NCBI RefSeq assembly: GCF_013372265.1
Contig: NZ_CP054051.1
Location: 1,128,587 to 1,192,586, forward strand
Direction of reading: 5' to 3'
From: Aliarcobacter cibarius
GTDB lineage: Bacteria; Campylobacterota; Campylobacteria; Campylobacterales; Arcobacteraceae
DNA length: 64,000 nt
Shown: piece by piece, positions 1 through 10,319 of the stretch
How the letters are laid out: each line of letters starts with the position of its first letter
Numbering within the stretch: position 1 is the first letter of the stretch
Translations under genes and position numbers: made by a program
The notes under the pieces: generated by a model
Told to the model about the DNA's origin: nothing
What the model saw: only the letters and a program-made list of their open reading frames with translations
The model's database searches: none

Positions 1-775
1 TCTTAAATGCAGTTGCAAGATTAAAAGTCATTAAATCTGTTTCATCATCAGATTTAGCTGTCTCTTTTGTTTGAAATTTTAACCACTCTTTTTTTGCTTT
101 TTCTAAATTCTTAAATGCTTCAATAATAGTTTGGGCTCTTTTATCTAGTTTTTTTTGTTTCGCACCAGATAATTTTTTCTCTTCATCTTCTGCATCGTAT
201 TCTTCTTCATCTTCAAATTCATCAAGATCTTCTTCTTCCTCTTCTTCATTTTCATCGTCGAAGTTCTTGAATAGTTCTTTTACTTTTCTCTCTCGATTAA
301 CTAGGGGTTCTCTATACTCTAAAATGAAATCTATTAGATAAGGAACATAACAAATTGCATCAAGAATTATGTCTTCACCAGTTTCAATTCTTTTTGATAT
401 CTCTATCTCTTCATCTTTTGTTAAAAGTGGAATTTGTCCCATTTCTCTTAAATACATTCTTACAGGTGAATCTGATCTTGACCACTCGAGAAGTTCTTTA
501 TTTTTTAATAAGTCAAACTCATCGTCTTCACTTTCGATTAATTTTTCACGTTGTTCTCTTCTTTTTTTAGCTTCTTCATCATTTAGTAGCTTTGCTTGTT
601 CTTGAGAACTAATAACTGTTACATTATATAGTTGAACAAGCGCAAGAATTTTCTTAATAGTAGCTCCTGTTGGTGCTTTTGGGAAAATCTTGATAATTTT
701 TTCGTATGTTAGAACTGAGTCTTTATACTCTTTTATAAGCTGTTCAATTACTTTATTTATATCTTTTGTACTCAT
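1..775 (-). CDS. rpoD: RNA polymerase sigma-70 factor RpoD (5' part only)
   Basis: This is the primary sigma factor, which directs core RNA polymerase to housekeeping promoters. The reading frame runs off the left edge, so only about 258 N-terminal residues are seen. They contain a region 1.1-like start (MSTKDINKVIEQLIKEYKDS), then the region 1.2 signature with RMYLREMGQIPLLTKDEE, and a long acidic insert rich in Glu/Asp, as in the non-conserved region of group 1 sigma factors. The DNA-binding regions 2-4 lie outside the window. The ATG at 773-775 follows an AAGGAGG-like ribosome binding site with a longish gap of about 13 bases. The gene is divergent from leuD. Confidence 0.95.
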   Translation of the reverse strand, partial: MSTKDINKVIEQLIKEYKDSVLTYEKIIKIFPKAPTGATIKKILALVQLYNVTVISSQEQAKLLNDEEAKKRREQREKLIESEDDEFDLLKNKELLEWSRSDSPVRMYLREMGQIPLLTKDEEIEISKRIETGEDIILDAICYVPYLIDFILEYREPLVNRERKVKELFKNFDDENEEEEEEDLDEFEDEEEYDAEDEEKKLSGAKQKKLDKRAQTIIEAFKNLEKAKKEWLKFQTKETAKSDDETDLMTFNLATAFK

Positions 776-925
776 TGATTTAGGAAATCCTCCTTTTTAA
801 ATAGTGGTATATTATACCCAAATAGTTTAAATAAGAGTTTAAAATACTTTATTTAAACAAAGTTTACTAAATTATTAGATAAAATCATCCCTTAATTATT
901 GTCTAAAAAATATTAAGGATAGAAT

Positions 926-1429
926 ATGAGTAAAATTACAGGTAAAGTTTGGAATTTTGGAGCTAATATTGATACAGATGTTATTATTGCTGCAAGATAT
1001 TTAAATAGTTCAGATCCAGACCACTTAGCAAAATATGTTATGGAAGATGCAGATCCTGATTTTCCAAAAAAATTAAAAAAAGGTGATATTATAGTTGCTG
1101 GTGAAAATTTTGGATGCGGAAGTAGTAGAGAACATGCTCCAATAGCTTTGAAAGCAGCTGGAATTGCGGCTGTTGTTGCTCCAAGTTTTGCAAGAATTTT
1201 CTATAGAAATGCTTTCAATATGGGACTTCCTATTTTTGAACTTCCTGAATCTTTAGAGATTAAAGAAGGTGAAGAAATTAGTATTGATTTAGATAATGGA
1301 GAAATTACAAATAACACTACAAATAAAACTTATAAATTTATAGCAATTCCTCCTTTCATGCAAGAATTAATTGCTAGTGGTGGATTAATAAATTATGCAA
1401 AAGATGAAATGAAAAAGGCTAACCAATGA
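926..1429 (+). CDS. leuD: 3-isopropylmalate dehydratase small subunit LeuD
   Basis: This is the small subunit of the leucine-pathway isomerase that converts 2-isopropylmalate to 3-isopropylmalate in the cytoplasm, working with the iron-sulfur large subunit LeuC. At 167 residues it has the usual length of the short bacterial/archaeal-type LeuD. The N-terminal [15 protein letters not shown] and the swivel-domain signature [11 protein letters not shown] (residues 61-71) are diagnostic. The AGGA of TTAAGGATAGAAT precedes the ATG. Its stop overlaps the leuB start (ATGA), so the two are translationally coupled. leuC is not in this window. Confidence 0.96.
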   Translation: MSKITGKVWNFGANIDTDVIIAARYLNSSDPDHLAKYVMEDADPDFPKKLKKGDIIVAGENFGCGSSREHAPIALKAAGIAAVVAPSFARIFYRNAFNMGLPIFELPESLEIKEGEEISIDLDNGEITNNTTNKTYKFIAIPPFMQELIASGGLINYAKDEMKKANQ

Positions 1430-2493
1430 GAAACTATAATATATCAATAATAAAAGGTGATGGGATAGGTCCTGAGATAGTTGATGAGGCAATAAAAGTA
1501 CTTAATGCTGTTGCTAAAAAATGTGATTTTACACTTAGCTATAAAGAATATCTAATGGGTGGTATTGCTATTGATACAACAGGTGTTCCACTTCCAGATG
1601 AAACAGTTGAAGGTGTTTTAAACTCTGATGCATGTTTATTTGGAGCAATCGGTGGAGAGAAATGGGATACACTTCCAAGAGAATTAAGACCAGAAACTGG
1701 ACTTTTAAAATTCAGAGAAAAAATGGGTGTTTACGCAAATTTAAGACCAGCTATTGTTTATGATGAATTAGTTAATGCTTCAACTTTAAAACCAGAAGTT
1801 ATCAAAGGCTGTGATATTATGGTTGTAAGAGAACTTATTGGTGGTATTTACTTTGGACAGCCAAGAGAAAATGATGGATTTAAAGCATTTAATACAATGG
1901 TTTATACAAAACCAGAAATTGTAAGAATTGGTAAAACAGCTTTTGAACTTGCAAGAAAAAGAAGTAAAAGAGTTTGCTCTGTAGATAAAGCAAATGTTCT
2001 TGAAGTGTCTCAACTTTGGAGAGATACAATGAATGAATTATCTAAAGATTACCCTGATGTTGAATTAAGTCATATGTATGTAGATAATGCTGCTATGCAA
2101 CTTGTAAGAAATCCAAAACAATTTGATGTTATTGTTACAGGAAATATCTTTGGTGATATTCTTTCTGATACAGCTTCAATGGTTGTTGGTTCAATTGGAT
2201 TACTTCCTTCAGCTTCAACAGGTGATAAAACTGCAATATATGAACCAATACATGGATCAGCTCCTGATATTGCAGGACTAGGAATTGCAAATCCAATAGC
2301 AACTATTTTAAGTGCTGCTATGATGCTAAAATATACACTAAATGAAGAGAAAGCATCAGATTTAATAGAACAAGCAATAAAAGATGCATTAAAAGATGGA
2401 TATAGAACAAAAGATTTAGCAGCATTTGATGCAAAAGAAGTATTAAATTGTGTTGCCATGGGTGATAAAATAGTTGAGTATATCAATAAATAA
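1426..2493 (+). CDS. leuB: 3-isopropylmalate dehydrogenase LeuB
   Basis: This enzyme oxidises and decarboxylates 3-isopropylmalate to 2-oxoisocaproate using NAD+, the third step of leucine synthesis. The 355-residue protein starts with the family hallmark [15 protein letters not shown], has the substrate loop with [14 protein letters not shown] and [12 protein letters not shown], and the metal/NAD-binding segment around [14 protein letters not shown] and [12 protein letters not shown]. Lengths and motifs are complete. It overlaps leuD by four bases and is followed after nine bases by the DHH protein gene, so the three may be one transcript. Confidence 0.97.
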   Translation: MRNYNISIIKGDGIGPEIVDEAIKVLNAVAKKCDFTLSYKEYLMGGIAIDTTGVPLPDETVEGVLNSDACLFGAIGGEKWDTLPRELRPETGLLKFREKMGVYANLRPAIVYDELVNASTLKPEVIKGCDIMVVRELIGGIYFGQPRENDGFKAFNTMVYTKPEIVRIGKTAFELARKRSKRVCSVDKANVLEVSQLWRDTMNELSKDYPDVELSHMYVDNAAMQLVRNPKQFDVIVTGNIFGDILSDTASMVVGSIGLLPSASTGDKTAIYEPIHGSAPDIAGLGIANPIATILSAAMMLKYTLNEEKASDLIEQAIKDALKDGYRTKDLAAFDAKEVLNCVAMGDKIVEYINK

Positions 2494-2502
2494 GGTATAA
2501 AA

Positions 2503-3432
2503 ATGAGTGAAAAAAAGTATAGATTAGTTACTAGAAGTGATATGGATGGACTTGTATGTGGTACTTTGCTAAAATATTTGAATATCATTGATGACATTAG
2601 TTTTGTACATCCAAAAGATATGCAAGACGGAAAAATAACAATAACACAAAATGATATTACAACAAATCTTCCTTACGTAAGTGGAGTATATCTAGCTTTT
2701 GATCACCATTTTTCTGAAACTATCAGAAATGAGAAATATGAAAATCATATAATTGATCCAAATGCTCCAAGTGCAGCTCAAGTTGTTTATGATTATTATG
2801 GAGGGGATGAAGTTTTTCCTTCTTTTTTCAAAGATATGATGTATGGGGCAAATAAGGCTGATAGTGCTGATTTTACAATTGATGATATTTTAAATCCAAA
2901 AGGTTGGGCATTACTTAGTTTTTTAATGGACTCTAGAACAGGACTTGGAAGATTTAGAGAATTTAGAATTTCTAATTATGCTTTAATGATGGATTTAATT
3001 GATCATTGTGTAAAACTTAGCATAGAAGAAATTTTAGAGTTACCTGACGTAAAAGAGCGAATAGACTTATATAATAAGTATTCTAAAGAGTTTAAAGAAC
3101 AACTTTTAAGATGCACTAGAATTCAAAAAAATCTTCTCATAATAAATTATAAAGATGAAGAGATTATATATCCTGGTAATAGATTTTTAGTTTATGCTTT
3201 ATTTCCTGAACAAAATATATCTATTCATGTTGTTTGGGGAAAAGATAAACAAAATGTTGTATTTAGTACTGGAAAATCAATTATTAATAAAACATCAAAT
3301 ACAAATGTTGGTGAATTGATGCTTAAATATAATGGTGGTGGTCATACAGCTGCAGGTGGTTGTCAAATTGATACACAAGATTTTTCTAGAGTTTTGGAAG
3401 AGTTAATTACTAAAATAAATCAAGATGGATAA
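2503..3432 (+). CDS. DHH/DHHA1-family phosphoesterase
   Basis: This 309-residue protein has the layout of DHH-superfamily phosphoesterases (relatives of RecJ, NrnA and exopolyphosphatase-like proteins). Visible motifs are the N-terminal Asp pair in RSDMDGLVCG (residues 11-20), the DHH signature in AFDHHFSET (about residues 65-75), and the C-terminal DHHA1 substrate loop GGGHTAAGGC near residue 280. Motif I has only two aspartates, so the exact metal site differs from NrnA. It probably hydrolyses short oligonucleotides, cyclic dinucleotide products or polyphosphate; the sequence does not decide which. It lies directly behind leuDB and converges on the HIT gene. Confidence 0.8.
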   Translation: MSEKKYRLVTRSDMDGLVCGTLLKYLNIIDDISFVHPKDMQDGKITITQNDITTNLPYVSGVYLAFDHHFSETIRNEKYENHIIDPNAPSAAQVVYDYYGGDEVFPSFFKDMMYGANKADSADFTIDDILNPKGWALLSFLMDSRTGLGRFREFRISNYALMMDLIDHCVKLSIEEILELPDVKERIDLYNKYSKEFKEQLLRCTRIQKNLLIINYKDEEIIYPGNRFLVYALFPEQNISIHVVWGKDKQNVVFSTGKSIINKTSNTNVGELMLKYNGGGHTAAGGCQIDTQDFSRVLEELITKINQDG

Positions 3433-3439
3433 ATTTTAA

Positions 3440-3470
3440 TATAAAAAAGAGTTAAAATCTCTTTTTTATA
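3440..3470. terminator. Bidirectional terminator between DHH and HIT genes
   Basis: A 12-bp perfect stem (arms 3440-3451 and 3459-3470, core AAAAAAGAG/CTCTTTTTT) with a 7-base loop lies between two convergent genes. A-runs and T-runs are built into the arms, so it can work in both directions. It overlaps the HIT stop codon. Confidence 0.8.
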
Positions 3471-3811
3471 TTTTCATAAAATTTTTCAAAAGAGGGCAGA
3501 TCTAAATTTGCATCTCTTTGTTTTTTACCCCACATAGGCTCTGGAAAATAACTATCTTCTTTAAATCTTGCCATTATATGAAAGTGTACATGAGGAACGT
3601 AATTCCCAAATGAAGCAATATTTATTTTTTCAGGTTTAAAATAAGAAATCATCTCTTTTTCTATAATATCAAGATATTTCCAAATTTCATTTTTTGTTTC
3701 AAGATTACATTGTGAAAATTCTTTTATATTATCTATAGTAAATATTTTAAGCCAAGGAATTTCACTTTTCTCAACTTCGATTTTTATTAAATTATTTCTA
3801 AATAATTCCAT
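3452..3811 (-). CDS. HIT-family nucleotide hydrolase/transferase
   Basis: This 119-residue cytoplasmic protein carries the histidine triad HVHFHIM (residues 74-80) that defines the HIT fold. The middle His is the nucleotide-accepting catalytic residue in known members such as HINT and Ap4A-type hydrolases. The substrate cannot be told from sequence. It is convergent with the DHH gene. A GGAGATAAG ribosome binding site precedes the ATG. The region behind it (3812-4063) is AT-rich and holds the divergent promoters. Confidence 0.85.
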   Translation of the reverse strand: MELFRNNLIKIEVEKSEIPWLKIFTIDNIKEFSQCNLETKNEIWKYLDIIEKEMISYFKPEKINIASFGNYVPHVHFHIMARFKEDSYFPEPMWGKKQRDANLDLPSFEKFYENIKKRF

Positions 3812-4063
3812 CTTATCTCCAAAATTTATTTTGTAATAATACTATAATATATTCTAAAATAATATATAATAATTTCAACAAGAATTAAGCAATTTTTAAA
3901 TATACTCCAGTTCCATTTTTTAACCCATAGAAGAAGTTTTTATAAAATAGATTGATATTTTATAAAGAGTTGGTAAAAGCTTAAAAATAAAAATACTATT
4001 TTTTAAGGCTTTTTCCTGTTGAAATTGGAAATTAAAACACAAATGATAAGAAGGACGAGACTT
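3812..4063. promoter_or_regulatory. Divergent AT-rich intergenic region before rpmJ
   Basis: This 252-base gap separates the HIT gene from the ribosomal protein operon. It contains several TATAAT-like hexamers on both strands and T-tracts of the kind seen upstream of Campylobacterota promoters, so it must hold the operon promoter, but no single start can be chosen by eye. The AAGGACGAGACTT segment directly before rpmJ contains its ribosome binding site. No RNA gene or short conserved ORF was seen here; infA is not next to rpmJ. Confidence 0.4.
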
Positions 4064-4177
4064 ATGAAAGTAAGAGCTTCAGTTAAAAAAATGTGTGATA
4101 AATGTAAAGTTATCAAAAGAAGAGGTATCGTAAGAGTAATCTGCGAAAACAAAAAACATAAACAAAGACAAGGATAA
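4064..4177 (+). CDS. rpmJ: 50S ribosomal protein L36
   Basis: This very short gene encodes the 37-residue zinc-ribbon ribosomal protein bL36. It begins [20 protein letters not shown] and shows the C-x2-C ... C-x4-H zinc ligands, with the last two in the CENKKH segment. An AAGGACGAG ribosome binding site lies about 7 bases before the ATG. It opens the operon that continues with rpsM five bases downstream. Confidence 0.97.
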   Translation: MKVRASVKKMCDKCKVIKRRGIVRVICENKKHKQRQG

Positions 4178-4182
4178 GACAC

Positions 4183-4551
4183 ATGGCAAGAATCGCGGGT
4201 GTTGATTTACCAAATAAAAAAAGAATGGAGTATGCTTTAACATACATCTTTGGAATTGGATTACACAATTCAAGACTTATTTTAGATGCAACAGGTATTG
4301 ATTATAATAAAAGAGCATTTGAATTAACTGAAGATGAGGCTGCTTTAATTAGAAAAGAGATCCAAGAAAACTATATGGTTGAAGGGGATTTAAGAAAAAA
4401 AGTTGCGATGGATATTAAAGCTTTAATGGATTTAGGTTCATATAGAGGGTTAAGACATAGAAAAGGTTTACCTTGTAGAGGGCAAAAGACTAAAACTAAT
4501 GCTAGAACAAGAAAAGGTAAAAAGAAAACTATCGGTGCAGCGACTAAATAA
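4183..4551 (+). CDS. rpsM: 30S ribosomal protein S13
   Basis: S13 sits in the head of the small subunit and contacts the P-site tRNA and the large subunit. The 122-residue protein has the usual start [20 protein letters not shown], the helix-hairpin-helix IFGIG segment, and the basic C-terminal tail with [20 protein letters not shown]. It is second in the rpmJ-rpsM-rpsK-rpsD-rpoA-rplQ operon. Confidence 0.98.
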   Translation: MARIAGVDLPNKKRMEYALTYIFGIGLHNSRLILDATGIDYNKRAFELTEDEAALIRKEIQENYMVEGDLRKKVAMDIKALMDLGSYRGLRHRKGLPCRGQKTKTNARTRKGKKKTIGAATK

Positions 4552-4560
4552 GGATAGATA

Positions 4561-4953
4561 ATGGCAAAAAGAAAAGTTACTAGAAAAAAAATTGTAAGAA
4601 AAAATATTGCTGATGGAATCATCCATATTGCTGCAAGTTTTAACAATACGTTAGTTACAGTTACAGATAATGCAGGGAATGTTATTGCATGGTCAAGTGC
4701 TGGAAACTTAGGGTTTAAAGGTTCTAAAAAATCAACTCCATTTGCTGCACAAGCTGCTGTTGAAGATGCAATGTCAAAAGCAATGGAACATGGTATTAAG
4801 AATGTAGGAATTAAAATTCAAGGACCAGGTTCTGGAAGAGATACTGCTGTTAAATCAGTTGGTGCTATAAACGGAGTTAGAGTTACTTGGTTAAAAGATG
4901 TTACACCATTGCCACACAATGGTTGTAGACCTCCTAAAAGAAGAAGAGTGTAA
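4561..4953 (+). CDS. rpsK: 30S ribosomal protein S11
   Basis: S11 is a platform protein of the small subunit. The 130-residue product contains the family signature [16 protein letters not shown] and the C-terminal [13 protein letters not shown]-like end (here [14 protein letters not shown]). Nine bases separate it from rpsM and ten from rpsD, consistent with one transcript. Confidence 0.98.
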   Translation: MAKRKVTRKKIVRKNIADGIIHIAASFNNTLVTVTDNAGNVIAWSSAGNLGFKGSKKSTPFAAQAAVEDAMSKAMEHGIKNVGIKIQGPGSGRDTAVKSVGAINGVRVTWLKDVTPLPHNGCRPPKRRRV

Positions 4954-4963
4954 GGAGTAAAAT

Positions 4964-5590
4964 ATGGCAAGATATAGAGGACCAGTAGAAAAAATCGAAA
5001 GAAGACTTGAAGCAGACCTTGGATTAAAAGGTGAGAGAAGACTTTCAGGTAAAAGTGCTTTAGAAAAAAGACCATTTGCTCCAGGACAACATGGACAAAG
5101 AAGAGCTAAAATTTCTGAGTATGGATTACAATTAAGAGAAAAACAAAAAGTTAAATTTATGTATGGTGTTTCAGAAAAACAATTCAGCAACTACTTTAAA
5201 GAAGCAGTAAGAAGAGAAGGAAACACTGGATCTATTCTTATTTCATTAATTGAACAAAGATTAGACAATGTTATTTATAGAATGGGATTTGCAACAACAA
5301 GAGCGTTTGCTAGACAAATAACAACTCATGGACATGTTTTAGTTGATGGTAAAAAAGTTGATATTCCTTCATACATAGTAAAAGCTGGACAAAAAATTGA
5401 GATTAAAGAAAAATCAAAAAATAATCCACAAATTAAAAGAGCAATTGAATTAACAAATCAAACTGGAATGGTTGATTGGGTTAATGTTGACAAAGATAAA
5501 GTATTTGGAATTTTCACAAGAATACCTGCTAGAGAAGAGATAGTTATTCCTGTTGAAGAGAGATTAATCGTAGAGTTATATTCTAAATAA
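4964..5590 (+). CDS. rpsD: 30S ribosomal protein S4
   Basis: S4 is a primary 16S rRNA-binding protein that nucleates small-subunit assembly. In other bacteria it is also the translational repressor of this operon. The 208-residue sequence starts [20 protein letters not shown], has the [10 protein letters not shown] region, and carries an S4 RNA-binding domain from about residue 95 ([20 protein letters not shown]). The N-terminal zinc-type cysteines found in some S4 proteins are absent, which marks it as the zinc-free form. Confidence 0.98.
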   Translation: MARYRGPVEKIERRLEADLGLKGERRLSGKSALEKRPFAPGQHGQRRAKISEYGLQLREKQKVKFMYGVSEKQFSNYFKEAVRREGNTGSILISLIEQRLDNVIYRMGFATTRAFARQITTHGHVLVDGKKVDIPSYIVKAGQKIEIKEKSKNNPQIKRAIELTNQTGMVDWVNVDKDKVFGIFTRIPAREEIVIPVEERLIVELYSK

Positions 5591-5607
5591 TAAATAAAAG
5601 GTAGCTA

Positions 5608-6606
5608 ATGAAAAAATTTGCAGAAACTCCATTTTTACCAACTGAAGTTGAGATAGAAGCTATCAGCGAAAATGAGGCTAAAATATCAGCATACCCATTT
5701 GAAGATGGTTTTGCAATTACTTTGGCACACCCTTTAAGAAGACTTCTTTTAAGTTCATCTGTTGGATATGCTCCAATTGCTGTAAAAATAGAGGGTGCTA
5801 CTCATGAGTTTGACTCATTAAGGGGTATGTTAGAAGATGTAGCTATTTTTGTTATTAATTTAAAAAACATTAAGTTTAAAATTAATGGTGATAAAAAACA
5901 AGTTGTTGTTGAATATACATTCAATGGGCCAAGAGATATTAAGGGTGAAGATTTAATTAACTCTGAAGTAGATGTTGTTTCAAAAGATGCGCATTTAGCG
6001 ACAATTAATAGCGATTGTAACTTAACATTCTCTGTTATTATTCAAAAAGGTATAGGTTATATGCCTTCTGAAGATATTAGAGATATTGTTGGGCCTGATT
6101 ATATACCAATTGATGCATTCTTCACACCAGTTAAGAAGGTAGTTTACGATATTGAAAAAATGTTAGTTGAAGATAATCCTAACTTTGAAAAAGCTGTATT
6201 TAGAGTATTAACAAATGGACAAATTACACCAATAGCTGCATTTAAAGAAGCAGTTAGTGTTATGTATTCACAAATGTCAGTATTTAATAAGGTATTTGAT
6301 TTATCTGAAGTAACTGTAAGCGATTCTGGTGAAGAGTCTGTTGAGATTAAAGAGTTAGTTCAAAGAATAGAAGAACTAAATTTGAGTGCTAGAAGTTTTA
6401 ACTCTTTAGATAGAGCAGGACTTAAATACTTAGGTGAACTAGTACTTATGAGTGAAGTTGAAGTTAAAAATATCAAAAATCTTGGGAAAAAATCTTATGA
6501 CGAAATAGCTGAAAAACTAGAGTCTTTAGGTTACCCAGTTGAAAATACACTTCCAGAGAATGTTGCTTCTGTATTAAGAAGAAAATTAGAGCAACTTAAA
6601 GCATAA
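5608..6606 (+). CDS. rpoA: DNA-directed RNA polymerase alpha subunit
   Basis: RpoA dimerises to scaffold core RNA polymerase and contacts UP elements and activators through its C-terminal domain. The 332-residue protein has the N-terminal assembly domain (GFAITLAHPLRRLLLSSS near residue 35) and the alpha-CTD with its helix-hairpin-helix (SLDRAGLKYLGELVLMSEVE, about residues 265-285, then NLGKKSYDEI). Length and domain order are normal. Confidence 0.98.
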   Translation: MKKFAETPFLPTEVEIEAISENEAKISAYPFEDGFAITLAHPLRRLLLSSSVGYAPIAVKIEGATHEFDSLRGMLEDVAIFVINLKNIKFKINGDKKQVVVEYTFNGPRDIKGEDLINSEVDVVSKDAHLATINSDCNLTFSVIIQKGIGYMPSEDIRDIVGPDYIPIDAFFTPVKKVVYDIEKMLVEDNPNFEKAVFRVLTNGQITPIAAFKEAVSVMYSQMSVFNKVFDLSEVTVSDSGEESVEIKELVQRIEELNLSARSFNSLDRAGLKYLGELVLMSEVEVKNIKNLGKKSYDEIAEKLESLGYPVENTLPENVASVLRRKLEQLKA

Positions 6607-6620
6607 ATTAAGGGTTTAAT

Positions 6621-6971
6621 ATGAGACATAAGCACGGATATAGAAAGTTAAATAGAACTTCTGCTCATAGAAAAGCATTGTTAAAAAATTTAGCAATTGC
6701 TATTATTGAAAGAGAGAAAATCGAAACAACTGTTCCAAAAGCAAAAGAATTAAAAAGATTTATCGAAAAATTAGTAACATCTGCAAGAAATGCTGATTTA
6801 AATACACACAGATATGTATTTGCAGCTTTACAATGTAAAGAGGCTACTAAAAAATTAATAAATGAAATTGCACCAAAATACGAAGGTAGAAATGGTGGAT
6901 ATACTTCAATTATTAAAACTAGAGTTAGAAAAGGTGATGCTACTCCTATGGCATTTATCTCTTTTATCTAA
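6621..6971 (+). CDS. rplQ: 50S ribosomal protein L17
   Basis: L17 binds 23S rRNA near the exit tunnel. The 116-residue product begins [20 protein letters not shown], the standard start, and ends with the [14 protein letters not shown]-type tail. It closes the ribosomal operon; a strong terminator follows ten bases after its stop. Confidence 0.98.
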   Translation: MRHKHGYRKLNRTSAHRKALLKNLAIAIIEREKIETTVPKAKELKRFIEKLVTSARNADLNTHRYVFAALQCKEATKKLINEIAPKYEGRNGGYTSIIKTRVRKGDATPMAFISFI

Positions 6972-6981
6972 TAAGAGCTTC

Positions 6982-7009
6982 AAGGGACAGTAAAATGTCC
7001 CTTTTTTTA
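6982..7009 (+). terminator. Rho-independent terminator of the rplQ operon
   Basis: The stem AAGGGACA/TGTCCCTT (6982-6989 with 6996-7003) closes a six-base loop and runs into a T-tract. It ends the rpmJ-rplQ transcript. Confidence 0.9.
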
Positions 7010-7084
7010 TTCAAAAAATTCAACTAAATACAATTAACTTCATTCCTTCTTACTCGCTTACACTTTTTTTAAATAACTTTTTGA

Positions 7085-7090
7085 TATAAT
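7085..7090 (+). promoter_or_regulatory. -10 element of the gatA-guaB promoter
   Basis: A perfect TATAAT hexamer, preceded by T-rich DNA (7064-7083) but no clear -35 box, lies 42 bases before the gatA start. This fits the weak -35, T-rich promoters typical of Campylobacterota sigma-70. Confidence 0.6.
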
Positions 7091-7131
7091 CAGCCGTTTA
7101 CTACACCTACAAAACATAGGAGAACTAATTT

Positions 7132-8490
7132 ATGACTCTAAAAGAAGCACTAAACTTAAATAGTGAAGATATACAAAAATTAAGAGAAGATTTAAAAATA
7201 AAGATTAAAAATAGCAATATTGGTGCTTATATTGAGCAGTTAGAGAACAAAGATATAAATAGTTGTGGAAATGGTATTCCAATAGCTATAAAAAATAATA
7301 TTAATGTAGAAAATTGGGAACTTACTTGTTCTAGTAATATTTTAAAAGGTTATATAGCACCGTTTAATGCAACGGTTATTGAAAAATTGAAAAATGCTGG
7401 TTTAAGTCCATTTGGATTAACAAATATGGATGAATTTGCTATGGGAAGCTCGACTGAGTCTTCTTGCCATGGTAAAACACTAAATCCGGTTGATACTTCA
7501 AGAATTCCTGGTGGAAGTAGTGGAGGAAGTGCTGCCGCTGTTGCTGCAGGTCTTGCAATTGCTGCATTAGGAACAGATACAGGTGGAAGTATAAGACAAC
7601 CTGCTGCATATTGTGGATGTGTTGGAATGAAACCAACTTATGGAAGAGTTTCTAGATATGGTATTGCAGCTTACTCCTCTTCACTTGATCAATGTGGACC
7701 AATTACACAAAATGTTGAAGATGCTGCTATTTTATATGATATTTTAGCTGGATATGATGAAAAAGATTCAACAAGTGCAAATATTGAATATACAAAAGTG
7801 ACTCCAAATTTAAATAGTGATAAAAAATTTACAATAGCCGTTATTGACAATTTTATAGATGAAGCAAGTGATGAAATTAAAACAGCATTTAATAATACAG
7901 TTAAAATTTTAGAAGAACAAGGTCATAAAATTGTACATACAAATATGATTGATTCAAGTAAAATAATTTCAACATATTATATTATTTCAGCAGCAGAAGC
8001 TAGTGCAAATTTAGCTAGATATGATGGTGTAAGATATGGATATAGAGCAACAAGTAGTAATCTAAAAGATATGTATGTTGATACAAAAACTCAAGGATTT
8101 GGTTACGAAGTTAAAAAAAGAATCATGGTTGGATCTTTTGTATTAAGTTCAGGTTATTATGATGCTTATTATATAAAAGCTCAAAAAGTTAGATCAATTA
8201 TCAAATCAGAATTTGATAAAATTTTTGAAAGTGCTGATTTAATTTTAAGTCCAGTTGCTCCAACAACAGCACCTAAATTCGGTTCATACTCAACAGCTTT
8301 AGAAATGTATCTAGCTGATTTATATACTATTTCAATAAATCTTGCAGGGTTGCCTGCTATTAGTTTACCAGTTGCGAAGGATAGCTTAGGACTTCCAATA
8401 GGACTTCAGTTGATTGCAAACTCTTTTGAAGAACAAACTTTATTTGATGGTGCTTTATCTATGGAAAAAGCTGTAAAATATACAAAATAA
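7132..8490 (+). CDS. gatA: Glutamyl/aspartyl-tRNA amidotransferase subunit A
   Basis: GatA is the amidase subunit of GatCAB. It frees ammonia from glutamine for the transamidation of Glu-tRNA(Gln) and/or Asp-tRNA(Asn). The 452-residue protein shows the amidase-signature catalytic triad: Lys54 in IAIKNNIN, Ser129 in the [10 protein letters not shown] loop, and Ser153 in GTDTGGSIR. Length is normal. It is followed after 16 bases by guaB, the same neighbour order as in Campylobacter. gatB and gatC are elsewhere. Confidence 0.96.
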   Translation: MTLKEALNLNSEDIQKLREDLKIKIKNSNIGAYIEQLENKDINSCGNGIPIAIKNNINVENWELTCSSNILKGYIAPFNATVIEKLKNAGLSPFGLTNMDEFAMGSSTESSCHGKTLNPVDTSRIPGGSSGGSAAAVAAGLAIAALGTDTGGSIRQPAAYCGCVGMKPTYGRVSRYGIAAYSSSLDQCGPITQNVEDAAILYDILAGYDEKDSTSANIEYTKVTPNLNSDKKFTIAVIDNFIDEASDEIKTAFNNTVKILEEQGHKIVHTNMIDSSKIISTYYIISAAEASANLARYDGVRYGYRATSSNLKDMYVDTKTQGFGYEVKKRIMVGSFVLSSGYYDAYYIKAQKVRSIIKSEFDKIFESADLILSPVAPTTAPKFGSYSTALEMYLADLYTISINLAGLPAISLPVAKDSLGLPIGLQLIANSFEEQTLFDGALSMEKAVKYTK

Positions 8491-8497
8491 TTAATAG

Positions 8498-9952
<1,455 letters not shown>

Positions 9953-9960
9953 GAAAAACT

Positions 9961-9988
9961 AGAAAACGGAAATTAAATCCGTTTTCTT
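9961..9988. terminator. Bidirectional terminator behind guaB (left copy)
   Basis: The 10-bp stem AGAAAACGGA/TCCGTTTTCT (9961-9970 with 9978-9987) has a seven-base loop. It originally served guaB and the convergent chemoreceptor gene. The identical copy at 11955-11981 now serves the chemoreceptor gene. Confidence 0.85.
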
Positions 9989-9996
9989 ACTAAAGA

Positions 9997-10133
9997 TTAA
10001 AAACTCTCCCATTCATCATCATTTTGACTACTACCTTTAATTGAAGAATTTTCTTTTGTTGAGATTTTATTTGAATTAGTTTTTGTAGTTTTTAAACTAT
10101 TATCAAATTTTTTTGAATTTTGCTCTATAGTTT
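9997..10133 (-). pseudogene. Duplicated 3' tail of the chemoreceptor gene
   Basis: This 137-base fragment encodes the C-terminal tail of the chemoreceptor at 11991-13997, including the DDEWESF end, but no upstream part. It exists only because the insertion duplicated its target, and it should not be expressed as a protein. Confidence 0.9.
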
Positions 10134-10319
10134 CCTGACTTCATCAATGGGTCACCCAAGTTCAATATCGATAATATTTTGTATTTTTAGTTGAATTTCG
10201 TTTAGTTGTAGAATTTCAAATTTTTTCTTATTTGTAATTGGATTAGTATATTCTAGTCCATAAATTGTTTTTATCTCTTCTAGTGCTTTTTGCACTGACA
10301 AATTTTTATCATTAATTTT

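Noticed and set aside
369-605. Plus-strand open frame opposite rpoD
   Set aside because: It is a shadow of the rpoD coding strand, with no ribosome binding site and a composition unlike its neighbours.
2070-2597. 175-codon minus-strand frame across the leuB 3' end
   Set aside because: It is antisense to leuB and the DHH gene, shows no recognisable motif, and exists because leuB lacks stops in that frame.
3812-4063. Candidate small RNA or tRNA before rpmJ
   Set aside because: No cloverleaf, no stable stem and no conserved motif could be found; it is best explained as a promoter region.
9997-10133. Possible third chemoreceptor gene behind guaB
   Set aside because: It is only the duplicated 137-base tail of the 11991-13997 gene, within the target-site duplication.
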